From Gallionellales bacterium GWA2_60_18 (GTDB lineage: Bacteria; Pseudomonadota; Gammaproteobacteria; Burkholderiales; Gallionellaceae), in the NCBI GenBank assembly GCA_001801105.1, contig MGWS01000030.1:1-46739 (forward strand): 46,739 nucleotides of DNA. The letters run 5' to 3'. The translations under genes and the position numbers were made by a program. Position 1 is the stretch's first letter, and every line of letters starts with the position of its first letter. The notes below the pieces were generated by a model, which saw only the letters and a list, made by a program, of their open reading frames with translations, did no database searches and was not told where the DNA came from. Positions 9,268 through 16,492 of this stretch are shown here, in pieces.

Positions 9268-9410
9268 AGGGCGCTTCTAAAAATCCAAATTTCGTCGCAA
9301 TACGGCGTTGCTCACAAAAAATTACTCCTTACATATTACACATATGCGGCGTCGCAATTTTTTGCTCGCGCCTTGTCTTGCTTAGAACTTTGAATTTTTA
9401 GAGGCGCCCT
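9268..9410. repeat. 143-bp MITE-like element with long terminal inverted repeats
   Basis: The ends AGGGCGCTTCTAAAAATCCA (from 9268) and its imperfect complement ending TTTTTAGAGGCGCCCT (to 9410) pair over about 26 bp; the interior carries the second set of complementary words GTCGCAATACGGCG / GCGGCGTCGCAAT. No reading frame is evident. The element exactly fills the space between the MCP stop (9261) and the yjgA stop: the last T of the element is the first base of the yjgA stop on the opposite strand. The same kind of element is, to my recollection, dispersed in related betaproteobacteria; that is not verified here. Confidence 0.7.
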
Positions 9411-9934
9411 CAATCCGGTTCGGGAATGATCTCTTTCAGCGCCTGGAATATTTCGCGGTAACTCTTGGGCGGCTTTTCAGCCGCCTTTTCTTTGTGTGCA
9501 TTGCGGATCAGCGCGCGCAGGTGCTGGGTATCGGCCTCCGGGTGAGCAGCGAGCAGCTCGGTCAGCGCCTGGTCGTCTTCCAGCAGGCGGTCGCGCCAGC
9601 GCTCCAGCAGATGCAGGTGTGCCGTGTGTTCGCGCGACACGCCTTTCCATCCGTCCAGCTTGGCGATGATGGGCGCGGGATCCACCTCGCGCATCAGCTT
9701 GCCGATGTATTGCCGCTGGCGGCGTTGCGCGCCGAACTTGTTGATGCGGTGCATCTCGCGGATCGCGTCGCGCAGGTTCTCCGGGATGTCCAGTTGTGCG
9801 AGCTGATCCTTGCTCAGTTCGGTCAGCTCGACGCCGAGGTCGCGCAGCTCGTGCATCTGTTTTTTGATCTTGGTCTTGCTTGGCGGCAGTTCGATCTCGT
9901 CATCGTCCTGATGCTGTTGGTCGTGCTGATTCAT
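9410..9934 (-). CDS. yjgA: YjgA (DarP) family ribosome-associated protein, DUF615
   Basis: The 174-aa product is highly charged, with the DUF615 signatures PPSKTKIKKQMHELRDLGVEL near the N-terminus, INKFGAQRRQRQYIGKLMR in the middle and HLLERWRDRLL after it. E. coli YjgA/DarP associates with late 50S assembly intermediates. The start at 9934 removes 42 upstream codons that would overlap the pmbA start region. It is divergent from pmbA, a conserved arrangement in gamma- and betaproteobacteria, with the 64-bp gap holding a TATGAT -10-like box for pmbA at 9963-9968. Confidence 0.9.
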   Translation of the reverse strand: MNQHDQQHQDDDEIELPPSKTKIKKQMHELRDLGVELTELSKDQLAQLDIPENLRDAIREMHRINKFGAQRRQRQYIGKLMREVDPAPIIAKLDGWKGVSREHTAHLHLLERWRDRLLEDDQALTELLAAHPEADTQHLRALIRNAHKEKAAEKPPKSYREIFQALKEIIPEPD

Positions 9935-9998
9935 GGCGCTCGGTGTGGCAATAGGATGCTGATATGATACCGCCTTTCGCAATCCGACCGCGCACAAC

Positions 9999-11357
9999 AT
10001 GAATGCACCAGCCCGCACCGACCGGCGTTTCTCCCATTCCGACCAGGCATTGCGCGACATCGCGCGGGATATGCTGGACTATGCCCGGCAGCGCGGCGCG
10101 ACGGCGGCTGCCGCCGAGGTGTCGGAAGGTTTCGGGCAGTCCGTCACGGTGCGCCACGGCGAGGTGGAGACCATCGAATACAACCGCGACAAGGGGCTGG
10201 GCGTCACGGTCTATTTCGGTCGGCGGCGCGGCAATGCCAGCACCTCGGATTTTTCGCGGCAGGCGGTGCGCGATACGGTGGATGCCGCGCTGTCCATCGC
10301 GCGCTACACCGCCGAGGATGATTGCGCCGGGTTGCCGGACGCCGACATGCAGGCGCACGATTGCACCGACCTCGATCTGTACCACCCGTGGGATATGCCG
10401 GTCGATGCCGCGATAGCACTGGCACAGGAATGCGAACAGGCCGCGCTGGACACCGACCGGCGCATCGCCAATTCCGAAGGTGCAACGGTGGGCGCGCACG
10501 AGATGCAGTTCGTGTTGGCCAACAGCAACGGCTTCATCGGCGGTTATCCGACTTCGCGCCACAGCGTCAGCTGCTCGGTGATCGCCGGCAAGGACGACGC
10601 GATGGAACGCGACTACTGGTACAGCGTGGCGCGCGATGCGCGCGACATCCTCAAGGTGGAAGAGGTCGGGCGCATCGCGGCGGAGCGCACCGTGCGCCGC
10701 CTCAAGGCGCGCAAGCTGGCCACCCGGCAATGCGCGGTGCTGTTCGAGGCGCCGGTCGCCGCCAGCCTGCTCGGCCATTTCACCGGCGCGGTCAGCGGCG
10801 GCAGCCTGTACCGCAAATCCTCCTTTCTGCTCGGGCAGCTGGATCAGCCGGTGTTCGCGGCGCATATCGGCATCGAAGACGTGCCGGACATCCGCAAGGG
10901 GCTGGCTTCCGGCCCGTTCGACGACGAAGGTGTGCGCGTGCAGCGGCGCAGCATCGTCGCAGACGGCGTGTTGCGCGGTTACTTCCTCGGCAGCTATTCG
11001 GCGCGCAAGCTCGGCATGCAGACCACCGGCAACGCCGGCGGCAACCACAATCTCATCCTGCGCTCATCGAAACAGCAGGACTTCGCGCAACTGTTGAAGA
11101 GCATGGGGCGCGGCCTGCTGGTCACGGAGCTGCTCGGGCACGGCGTAAACAACGTCACCGGCGACTACTCGCGTGGCGCGGCGGGCTTCTGGGTGGAGCA
11201 CGGCGAGATCCAGTATCCGGTGCACGAGATCACCATCGCGGGCAATCTCAAGGACATGTACCGCAACATCGCTGCGGTAGGCAACGACGTGCTGGTGCAA
11301 GGCTCGCGCCAGTGCGGCTCGATCTTGGTCGAGGGGATGACGGTGGCGGGGCAATAG
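9999..11357 (+). CDS. pmbA: Metalloprotease PmbA/TldE
   Basis: The 452-aa product (E. coli 450) is the TldE subunit of the TldD/TldE heterodimer, a cytoplasmic protease that trims modified peptides such as microcins and participates in CcdA turnover. Family markers include GEVETIEYNRDKGLGVTVYFG, the central EAPVAASLLGHFTGAVSGGSLYRKSS region, and the C-terminal STQ-like glycine-rich segment around NAGGNHNLIL and GHGVNNVTGDYSRGAAGFWV. TldE lacks the HExxxH metal site found in TldD, and none is visible here. No tldD occurs in the window. Confidence 0.95.
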   Translation: MNAPARTDRRFSHSDQALRDIARDMLDYARQRGATAAAAEVSEGFGQSVTVRHGEVETIEYNRDKGLGVTVYFGRRRGNASTSDFSRQAVRDTVDAALSIARYTAEDDCAGLPDADMQAHDCTDLDLYHPWDMPVDAAIALAQECEQAALDTDRRIANSEGATVGAHEMQFVLANSNGFIGGYPTSRHSVSCSVIAGKDDAMERDYWYSVARDARDILKVEEVGRIAAERTVRRLKARKLATRQCAVLFEAPVAASLLGHFTGAVSGGSLYRKSSFLLGQLDQPVFAAHIGIEDVPDIRKGLASGPFDDEGVRVQRRSIVADGVLRGYFLGSYSARKLGMQTTGNAGGNHNLILRSSKQQDFAQLLKSMGRGLLVTELLGHGVNNVTGDYSRGAAGFWVEHGEIQYPVHEITIAGNLKDMYRNIAAVGNDVLVQGSRQCGSILVEGMTVAGQ

Positions 11358-11441
11358 CGTGCTGTGCCGCGATGTACAATTTGGCGGTGCAACCTGCGGC
11401 TGTTGATGCCGTCATGAACTTGTCAGGTGATCGGGAGGGGT

Positions 11442-11657
11442 ATGCCGAAATATGATTTTTCCATTACGACGCGGGACGGGCAAAGGGTCGAGAGTGTCCA
11501 GATCTTCGGCAAGGATATGCCGGACGCGGAACGCAAGCTGCGCCAGATGTACCACCATTGCCAGGTGATGCAGTGGATGGAGGTCAGCTCTGAAAAAGAA
11601 TTCCTGCAATCGGCAGATATAGAGGATGTCCTGTCGCTGATCGCCAGACAGGATTGA
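11442..11657 (+). CDS. Conserved-looking 71-aa hypothetical protein
   Basis: Start ATG at 11442 follows GGGAGGGG at ideal spacing, strong support for translation. The sequence begins MPKYDFSITTRDGQRVESVQ, then a basic helix KDMPDAERKLRQMY with HHCQVMQWMEV and an acidic tail. It predicts as a small alpha/beta cytoplasmic protein with no membrane segment or known motif. The gene is convergent with the ParA gene, ten bases between stops. I do not recognise a function. Confidence 0.7.
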   Translation: MPKYDFSITTRDGQRVESVQIFGKDMPDAERKLRQMYHHCQVMQWMEVSSEKEFLQSADIEDVLSLIARQD

Positions 11658-11667
11658 GCTGTCTGAA

Positions 11668-12435
11668 TTATCTGATGAACCCGTCGGCCATCAATTCATC
11701 GAGCAATGCCTCGTAGTTTTGCGCGCCACGGCTGTTCGGCGCATGCTCGAAGACGGTCTTGTTCAGCATGGGGCTTTCCGCAAGACTGACGTTTTCCGAG
11801 ATGAGCGTCCGGCATACATCGGCGCCGAATTCCGTCTCGGCCTTGAGCAATACATCTCTGGCCATGCGTCGCCGCGAATCAAAACGTGTGAGCAGGTAGC
11901 GGCGTTTCACGCGGCGCTTCAGCACCCGTTCCAGCGCATGAAGGGTCTTCTGGATCTGGAGGGCTCCCTTGATTGAAAGATAGTCCGCCGACATGGGGAT
12001 GATGACACCATCGCAGGCGAATATGGCATTCAATGAGAGCACGCCGACCAGCGGGCTGCAGTCGATGATCCAGTGCCGGTCCTCATCCTGTGCTTTTTCC
12101 GCACGCAGGCTGATGTTGAGCTTGTTTATCGCGTTGTAACCCTTGCCATACAGTGCTTCCACCTTGGATAGCTCGATGTGCGAGGGGATGACGGAGATTC
12201 CGCTGGGTGACTCCTGGATCATTTCGCGCAATGGCCGGTTGCGCTGGAACAGGCTGTAGACACTGTCATCGCCGGAGCGCGCGGTAATGCCTGCGATGTA
12301 ACCGAATTGCGCCTGCGGATCGAGGTCTATGCCTACCGGCTTGAGGCCGCGACGCGCCAGCGCGGCGGCAAGATTGAGCGCTGTGGTGGTTTTGCCTACG
12401 CCACCCTTCTGATTGAATACGGCGATTATGCTCAT
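11668..12435 (-). CDS. ParA/MinD-family ATPase (orphan)
   Basis: The 255-aa product has a deviant Walker A, QKGGVGKTTTALNLA, with the signature lysine at 10 and the P-loop lysine at 15, a switch I LDPQAQ, and a Walker B-like WIIDCSPLVGVLSLNAI. The C-terminal half carries LTRFDSRRRMARDVLL. Family members use ATP-dependent DNA or membrane gradients to position plasmids, chromosomes or protein clusters. No ParB-like gene or parS cluster adjoins it, so chromosome segregation is unlikely; positioning a cargo such as chemoreceptor arrays or a pilus machine is a guess. Not MinD: the C-terminal amphipathic helix is absent. Confidence 0.88.
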   Translation of the reverse strand: MSIIAVFNQKGGVGKTTTALNLAAALARRGLKPVGIDLDPQAQFGYIAGITARSGDDSVYSLFQRNRPLREMIQESPSGISVIPSHIELSKVEALYGKGYNAINKLNISLRAEKAQDEDRHWIIDCSPLVGVLSLNAIFACDGVIIPMSADYLSIKGALQIQKTLHALERVLKRRVKRRYLLTRFDSRRRMARDVLLKAETEFGADVCRTLISENVSLAESPMLNKTVFEHAPNSRGAQNYEALLDELMADGFIR

Positions 12436-12538
12436 GCGTCTGGGGCCGGTATGGATTCTGGTGTCGTTTTTGGCAAGCCGGACTGCCGCCCTGTTGTTTC
12501 AGCCAGATGGAGTATATCCGGAGTGCGCGTGCCGGGTT

Positions 12539-14326
12539 TCATTTTGCGGGCTGCATCAGCTTCACCTGAGTGGCGTGCCAGAACACGCCGCTGTCGAGTA
12601 TCTCGTGGCCTCTTTCCAGCGCCTTTTGTCCTTGCGTAGCCAGCGCGGCATCGCCAGCGCGCAGGCTGGCGCCGATCAGCATGGCCGAAGGCGAGGGTGT
12701 CGGGCCGTCATCCACCAGCGCCAGATACGGGCTGCCGGCGAGCAGGCTGCGCTTTTGCGCCTTCCAGCCGTTCGCCGTGCGGAAGTCGCGCCATGCGGCG
12801 GCCATCAGCTCGCGGGCGACGAGCAAGTCCTGTTTCCCATTGTCCAGTTCCGCGTAGGCGACCAGACCGCTCGCGAGAAAGGCATAGTCCTCCAGCTCGC
12901 CGCGCGCGATGAGCCTGCCCTTGCTCATGGCCTTGGCGAGTTCGCCGTTCTGCCATAGCGTGCCCACCGCAAAATCCCGCAGCTTGCGTGCGGTCGCGGC
13001 ATAGCGCGGCTCGATGCGCGCCGCCTGGCTGAAGGCCTGCAAGGCCAAGCCGTTCAGCGAGGCGAGCAGTTTGACGTCGCGCACCAGCGTGCGTTGCTTC
13101 CTCGCCTCGGCCAGCTTGCGGTAGGCGCTTTCCAGCTTCGCCGCCTCGCCTGCGTCCGGCGCCAGACGGTTCATCGGCAGGTAGCCGTAGGCCAGCGGCG
13201 CGCGCTGCTCGATGCCCCATACGCGCGCCACGGCGCTATATTCTGCGGCGTCGAGCAAGCGCTTCAACTCATCCTTGTTCCACTGGTAGTAGGCGCCGGG
13301 GCGGTGCTGTTCGTCCAGTGCGGAAGTGCTGGCCATGAAGCCGCCGGTCTTGCTGTCCTGCATTCCCGCAACTATGAAATCCAGCGTGCCGAAGGCGATG
13401 CGCCGGTAGCGCGGCTGGTTGAAGATGTCCGCTGCCTTGAGGTAGATCATGGCTAGCAGCGCGTTGTCGCCCAGCATCTTTTCGCAGTGGGGAGAACGCC
13501 ATTCCGCGTCCGAGCTGTAGCGGAAGAAACCGCCGCCGACATGGTCGTACAGCCCCTGATCCGCCATCCAGTCCAGCCAGATCCGCAGGTATTTTTCGAG
13601 CCTGGGATCGGGCTCGCGGCGTTGCAGCTCCAGCAGGGTGTCGAGCTGTGGCGCCATGGGGTATTTGGAGTCGCTGCCGAAGCCGCCGCGATAGGTGTCA
13701 GCATGCTCGAACACTTCGAGCAGGAACTGGTCGCGGTATTTGCGCGCCACGACGGGCGTGACCCGCACCGGCTTGGGCGTATAGGCGAGCCGGACATCGG
13801 TCGCCGCCCGCGCATCCGCGAGGATGGTCTTGCCTTCGCGTTCCCAGCGCAATTGCTGGTAGGACACGCTCTGCAACAATTGCTTCGGCGATTGGTAGAA
13901 CACGGCGGTCAGCGGATGTCCTTCCGGGGTGAGGACGATGTTGAGCGGCCAGCCGGACAATCCCTGCGTCTGCATGGCGTAGGCCTGCAACTCATAGTCC
14001 AGCGCGGTCATGATCTCGCGATCCACCAGCACCGGGATGAAATAGGCGTTCAGGAAGCGCGCGAACACCGGGTCGCGCAACGCCTCGCGCTGCATCTTGT
14101 GGCAGACCTGGCAGGAAAAATAACCGAGCGACAGGAAGATGAGCTTGTTCTGTTTCTTCGCCAGCGCCAGCGTCTGCGGGTTCCATTCCTGCCAGGCGAC
14201 GAGGTCATCCGCATGCAGCGCGAGATAGGGCGAAGGGTTGTCCTTGAGCCGATTGGTCAGCGCGCTGGCGCTGCCCGTTGCCACGAGCAGGGTGAGGGCG
14301 GCGGCGAACAGGGCGAGCGGCTTCAT
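12539..14326 (-). CDS. DUF255 thioredoxin-fold / six-hairpin glycosidase-like protein, exported
   Basis: The 595-aa product has a signal peptide (MKPLALFAAALTLLVATGSA, cleavage near 22), then the DUF255/YyaL-type N-terminal thioredoxin-like domain starting NRLKDNPSPYLALHADDLVAWQEW, with redox motif CQVC at 72-75, and GWPLNIVLTPEGHPLTAVFY. From about 200 on is the alpha/alpha-barrel region (GGFGSDSKYPMAPQLDTLLE, DHVGGGFFRYS, and EKMLGDNALLAMIYL). The human homologue is SPATA20; bacterial members are of unknown function. The periplasmic location suggests a thiol role. I started at 14326 because the 17 upstream codons would displace the signal peptide. Length is shorter than typical cytosolic members (about 670). 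Confidence 0.85.
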   Translation of the reverse strand: MKPLALFAAALTLLVATGSASALTNRLKDNPSPYLALHADDLVAWQEWNPQTLALAKKQNKLIFLSLGYFSCQVCHKMQREALRDPVFARFLNAYFIPVLVDREIMTALDYELQAYAMQTQGLSGWPLNIVLTPEGHPLTAVFYQSPKQLLQSVSYQQLRWEREGKTILADARAATDVRLAYTPKPVRVTPVVARKYRDQFLLEVFEHADTYRGGFGSDSKYPMAPQLDTLLELQRREPDPRLEKYLRIWLDWMADQGLYDHVGGGFFRYSSDAEWRSPHCEKMLGDNALLAMIYLKAADIFNQPRYRRIAFGTLDFIVAGMQDSKTGGFMASTSALDEQHRPGAYYQWNKDELKRLLDAAEYSAVARVWGIEQRAPLAYGYLPMNRLAPDAGEAAKLESAYRKLAEARKQRTLVRDVKLLASLNGLALQAFSQAARIEPRYAATARKLRDFAVGTLWQNGELAKAMSKGRLIARGELEDYAFLASGLVAYAELDNGKQDLLVARELMAAAWRDFRTANGWKAQKRSLLAGSPYLALVDDGPTPSPSAMLIGASLRAGDAALATQGQKALERGHEILDSGVFWHATQVKLMQPAK

Positions 14327-14359
14327 GCGGCGTCTTTCGGCGTAAGGACCATGCGCATA

Positions 14360-14373
14360 CCCTAACCAGCCGG
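14360..14373. repeat. Direct repeat copy 1 (CCCTAACCAGCCGG)
   Basis: This 14-bp word recurs exactly at 15000-15013, and similarity continues imperfectly for about 18 more bases in both copies (GCATGCTCCGTCAAGGTGG versus CCATTCCGCCAAGATGA). The pair brackets the 626-bp segment that holds the RTX-related gene. Confidence 0.6.
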
Positions 14374-14421
14374 GCATGCTCCGTCAAGGTGGCGAATTTA
14401 GTGCGGCATCGTGCTGGAGCG

Positions 14422-14453
14422 ATAGGCCGAAATGCATAGGCATTTCGGCCTAT
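14422..14453 (+). other. Perfect 14-bp hairpin before the RTX-related gene
   Basis: ATAGGCCGAAATGC (14422-14435) pairs perfectly with GCATTTCGGCCTAT (14440-14453) around an ATAG loop, followed by TGTTTAAT. The short interrupted T-run makes it a poor intrinsic terminator; it could equally be a 5' leader structure or an imported repeat. Confidence 0.5.
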
Positions 14454-14515
14454 TGTTTAATACACGTAATAGGCTTATGGTCATGCCATTTCGGGAGGCA
14501 TGGGAGAGAGCGGTG

Positions 14516-14893
14516 ATGAAAAATAATTCGCATCTGAGACATTCGTTTCCGGGCGGTAATGACGCGCTGGACGACGAATCGGTCGATATCTACCTGTTCA
14601 ATATTGGCAACGGACGAGACATCATCGACGACGCGGCTTGCGTAGATATCCTGCGTATCGGTTCGGGCGTGCTGCCTGACGACATCGCTTTCGCGCGTAA
14701 TGGCATGGACGTAGTGCTGCGCATCAACGGTACGGACGACCAACTGACCCTCCAGAACTGGGGCCGCAGCCGGAACGCGCGCATCAAGTGCATCGAATTC
14801 GCGGATGGCACGGTCTGGCACACAGCCTATCTGCAATTGCAAATTGCTGCCGCCAACACCGGCATGGCTGGTGACGATAGCCAAACCGTATAA
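14516..14893 (+). CDS. Small protein with haemolysin-type calcium-binding-related (RTX-associated) domain
   Basis: The 125-aa product matches the domain that lies between RTX repeat blocks in large secreted proteins: the repeat-like start SVDIYLFNIGNGRDIIDD, then ILRIGSGVLPDDIAFARNG, MDVVLRINGTDDQLTLQNW and the ending IKCIEFADGTVW. It has no signal peptide, no GGxGxD nonapeptide array and no enzymatic domain, and stops shortly after MAGDDSQTV. The ATG at 14516 has GGGAGAG upstream. It looks like a detached piece of a much larger RTX protein, either a remnant or a small effector. No type I secretion genes are nearby. The flanking direct repeats (14360, 15000) support acquisition as a block. 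Confidence 0.65.
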   Translation: MKNNSHLRHSFPGGNDALDDESVDIYLFNIGNGRDIIDDAACVDILRIGSGVLPDDIAFARNGMDVVLRINGTDDQLTLQNWGRSRNARIKCIEFADGTVWHTAYLQLQIAAANTGMAGDDSQTV

Positions 14894-14999
14894 CGTAGCG
14901 ACAGAACGCAAACAGGCTTCGGTTTCTGAACGGGAGAATTGAAATGGAAAAACTCAATGTGAATCATATTACTTTCTGATCACCCCTTTAACCATCACG

Positions 15000-15013
15000 C
15001 CCTAACCAGCCGG
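15000..15013. repeat. Direct repeat copy 2 (CCCTAACCAGCCGG)
   Basis: Second copy of the 14-bp word at 14360-14373. It lies 106 bp past the stop of the RTX-related gene and about 40 bp before the first in-frame TTG of the following lipoprotein gene. Confidence 0.6.
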
Positions 15014-15055
15014 CCATTCCGCCAAGATGAAACCCCATGTGCCGCTTGACATAAC

Positions 15056-16285
15056 TTGCTAAACAGGAACATTCTCTACTCCCGTAGTTGGTTTTTTGGG
15101 GGAATCATCAATATCCGCACCTGTCTTGTCGTGATTGCCAGTATGGCGCTTGGCGCTTGCGCGTCGTCGGTGCCGGGCGGGCGCATGCAAATGACCGCGC
15201 CGGCTTCGGTGAGCACGGTCTATTCCGAGGCGAACATGCAGCTGTCCCTAGTGACGGCGGCCAATGCGGATTCGCCCTGCAACGGGGCGGAGTGCGAGCT
15301 TAATCGCGCCTTTGACCAGCGTGTCCTGCGCTTGGGCACTGATCTGGCGCAAGCGGCCTTTGCGACCTACCCCGACCTGACCAGGCGGCTCGGCAGATTC
15401 GAGTTCGTCATTGCCGAAAAGGCCGATCCCGGGAGCGTCTCCAGCGCAGCCGGCACGGTGGTCATCTTTCGCGGCGTGCAAAAACTGCGCCTCGATGAAG
15501 ATACGCTGGGCTTCCTGATCGCCCGCGAGATGGGGCATGTGATCGGCCGTCATCATGAAGAGAACGCGGCGACCGGCATCTGGTTCTCGGTGCTGGCAGC
15601 GGTGTTCATGCCGGTGACCAGCATCATCAGCGGGTCGGCGGCGGTGGCGCAGACGACGGCCTCTGCTTCGGCGGCCAGTTCGGCGGCTTCCTTCATCGGC
15701 TCCAGGATAACGATAGCGAGCTACAAGCAGGATCAATTGCATGAGGCGGATGCCATCGCCATGAAGCTGCTGGATGGGCTGGGATGGAGCAGAAAGGATG
15801 TCGCGGATGCGCTGATCGCGAATTCGCGTGTGCTGGGCGACGACGGCTGGTCGAAAGACATGCGTGCTTCCGCCGAAGACGTGGCCGGCATGGTCATTGA
15901 ACATAACAGCATCACCGGGCTGAATGTCGGTAACGCCGGCGATGGGAAGACACTCATTACGGTCGGATTGGCGCAACCGCTGGCCGATCTGCCGGCAGGG
16001 TTCACTACTGACGATCCGCCGCGCATCATCCTCGATTTCCCCAATACCACGAACGGGCTGGGTATATCGGCGCAGGCATTTTTCGGGGGAGACCTGCTCG
16101 GCGCCAATATCGTCCAGTCCGGCGGACGCACGCGTCTGGCGATCAATCTCAACCGGATGCTTTCCTACAGCACCCGTATCGAGGGCAACAACCTGTTGAT
16201 CGCCTTGCAGGACGAGGCCGGGGATAACGCTGCGGCAGACGGCATGCTGCGTTTCGCCAGGGCGGATTCGCGCCTGGGACAATGA
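15056..16285 (+). CDS. Lipoprotein with inactive M48-type peptidase domain and C-terminal AMIN domain
   Basis: The frame encodes up to 409 aa. A lipoprotein signal is visible: hydrophobic TCLVVIASMALGAC with the cysteine at about 35. Residues 80-290 form an M48 (BepA/LoiP-like) domain, but the zinc motif reads REMGH at 157-161 instead of HExxH, so the first histidine ligand is lost; the downstream HEADAIAMKLL keeps the third-ligand glutamate. Residues 300-390 resemble an AMIN domain (PPRIILDFPNTTNGLG, RTRLAINLNRM), which targets periplasmic proteins to peptidoglycan or secretins. The start is unresolved: the first in-frame TTG (15056) has no ribosome site and sits ten bases after a TTGACA, so a downstream rare start or a damaged 5' end is possible. 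Confidence 0.72.
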   Translation: MLNRNILYSRSWFFGGIINIRTCLVVIASMALGACASSVPGGRMQMTAPASVSTVYSEANMQLSLVTAANADSPCNGAECELNRAFDQRVLRLGTDLAQAAFATYPDLTRRLGRFEFVIAEKADPGSVSSAAGTVVIFRGVQKLRLDEDTLGFLIAREMGHVIGRHHEENAATGIWFSVLAAVFMPVTSIISGSAAVAQTTASASAASSAASFIGSRITIASYKQDQLHEADAIAMKLLDGLGWSRKDVADALIANSRVLGDDGWSKDMRASAEDVAGMVIEHNSITGLNVGNAGDGKTLITVGLAQPLADLPAGFTTDDPPRIILDFPNTTNGLGISAQAFFGGDLLGANIVQSGGRTRLAINLNRMLSYSTRIEGNNLLIALQDEAGDNAAADGMLRFARADSRLGQ

Positions 16286-16295
16286 ACGCTTGATC

Positions 16296-16367
16296 TCGCG
16301 CGGAGGCGCGGAGGGCGCGGAGAAATCCAGTTCCTTCACCGCCCGCGCTCTCCGCGCCTCCGCGTGA
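16296..16367. repeat. GC-rich inverted repeat downstream of the lipoprotein gene
   Basis: CGCGGAGGCGCGGAGGGCG (left arm) pairs with CGCTCTCCGCGCCTCCGCG (right arm) around about 28 bp. It begins 11 bp after the lipoprotein stop, so it may end that transcript, although no T-run follows. It resembles a repeat type commonly scattered at gene ends. Confidence 0.6.
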
Positions 16368-16445
16368 GGCGTATCAGGAATTCGGTCGCGTTCTGGTGTC
16401 CGCGCGGCGGGCTGTCCGCCGGGGCAAATCAGCCGTCCGCCATGA

Positions 16446-16451
16446 TAGAAT
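16446..16451 (+). promoter_or_regulatory. TAGAAT -10-like box of glyA
   Basis: TAGAATGCGCGCC lies 41 bp before the glyA start. The same TAGAATGCGC string occurs at 7220 and 45322 ahead of other genes. No convincing -35 is seen at the expected distance. Confidence 0.35.
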
Positions 16452-16492
16452 GCGCGCCTTTCCCGATTTCATCATCTTTAGGAATAGTCGCC

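Noticed and set aside
9410..10060. YjgA with 42 additional N-terminal residues from 10060
   Set aside because: The extension overlaps the pmbA start and lies antisense to its coding sequence; DUF615 homologues start near the ATG at 9934.
14944..14979. Eleven-residue open frame MEKLNVNHITF behind GGGAG
   Set aside because: Good ribosome-site spacing but no attenuator or regulatory pattern around it; too short to claim as a leader peptide.
15046..15051. TTGACA as -35 promoter for the lipoprotein gene
   Set aside because: No convincing -10 box 16-18 bp downstream; kept only as a caution about the TTG start at 15056.
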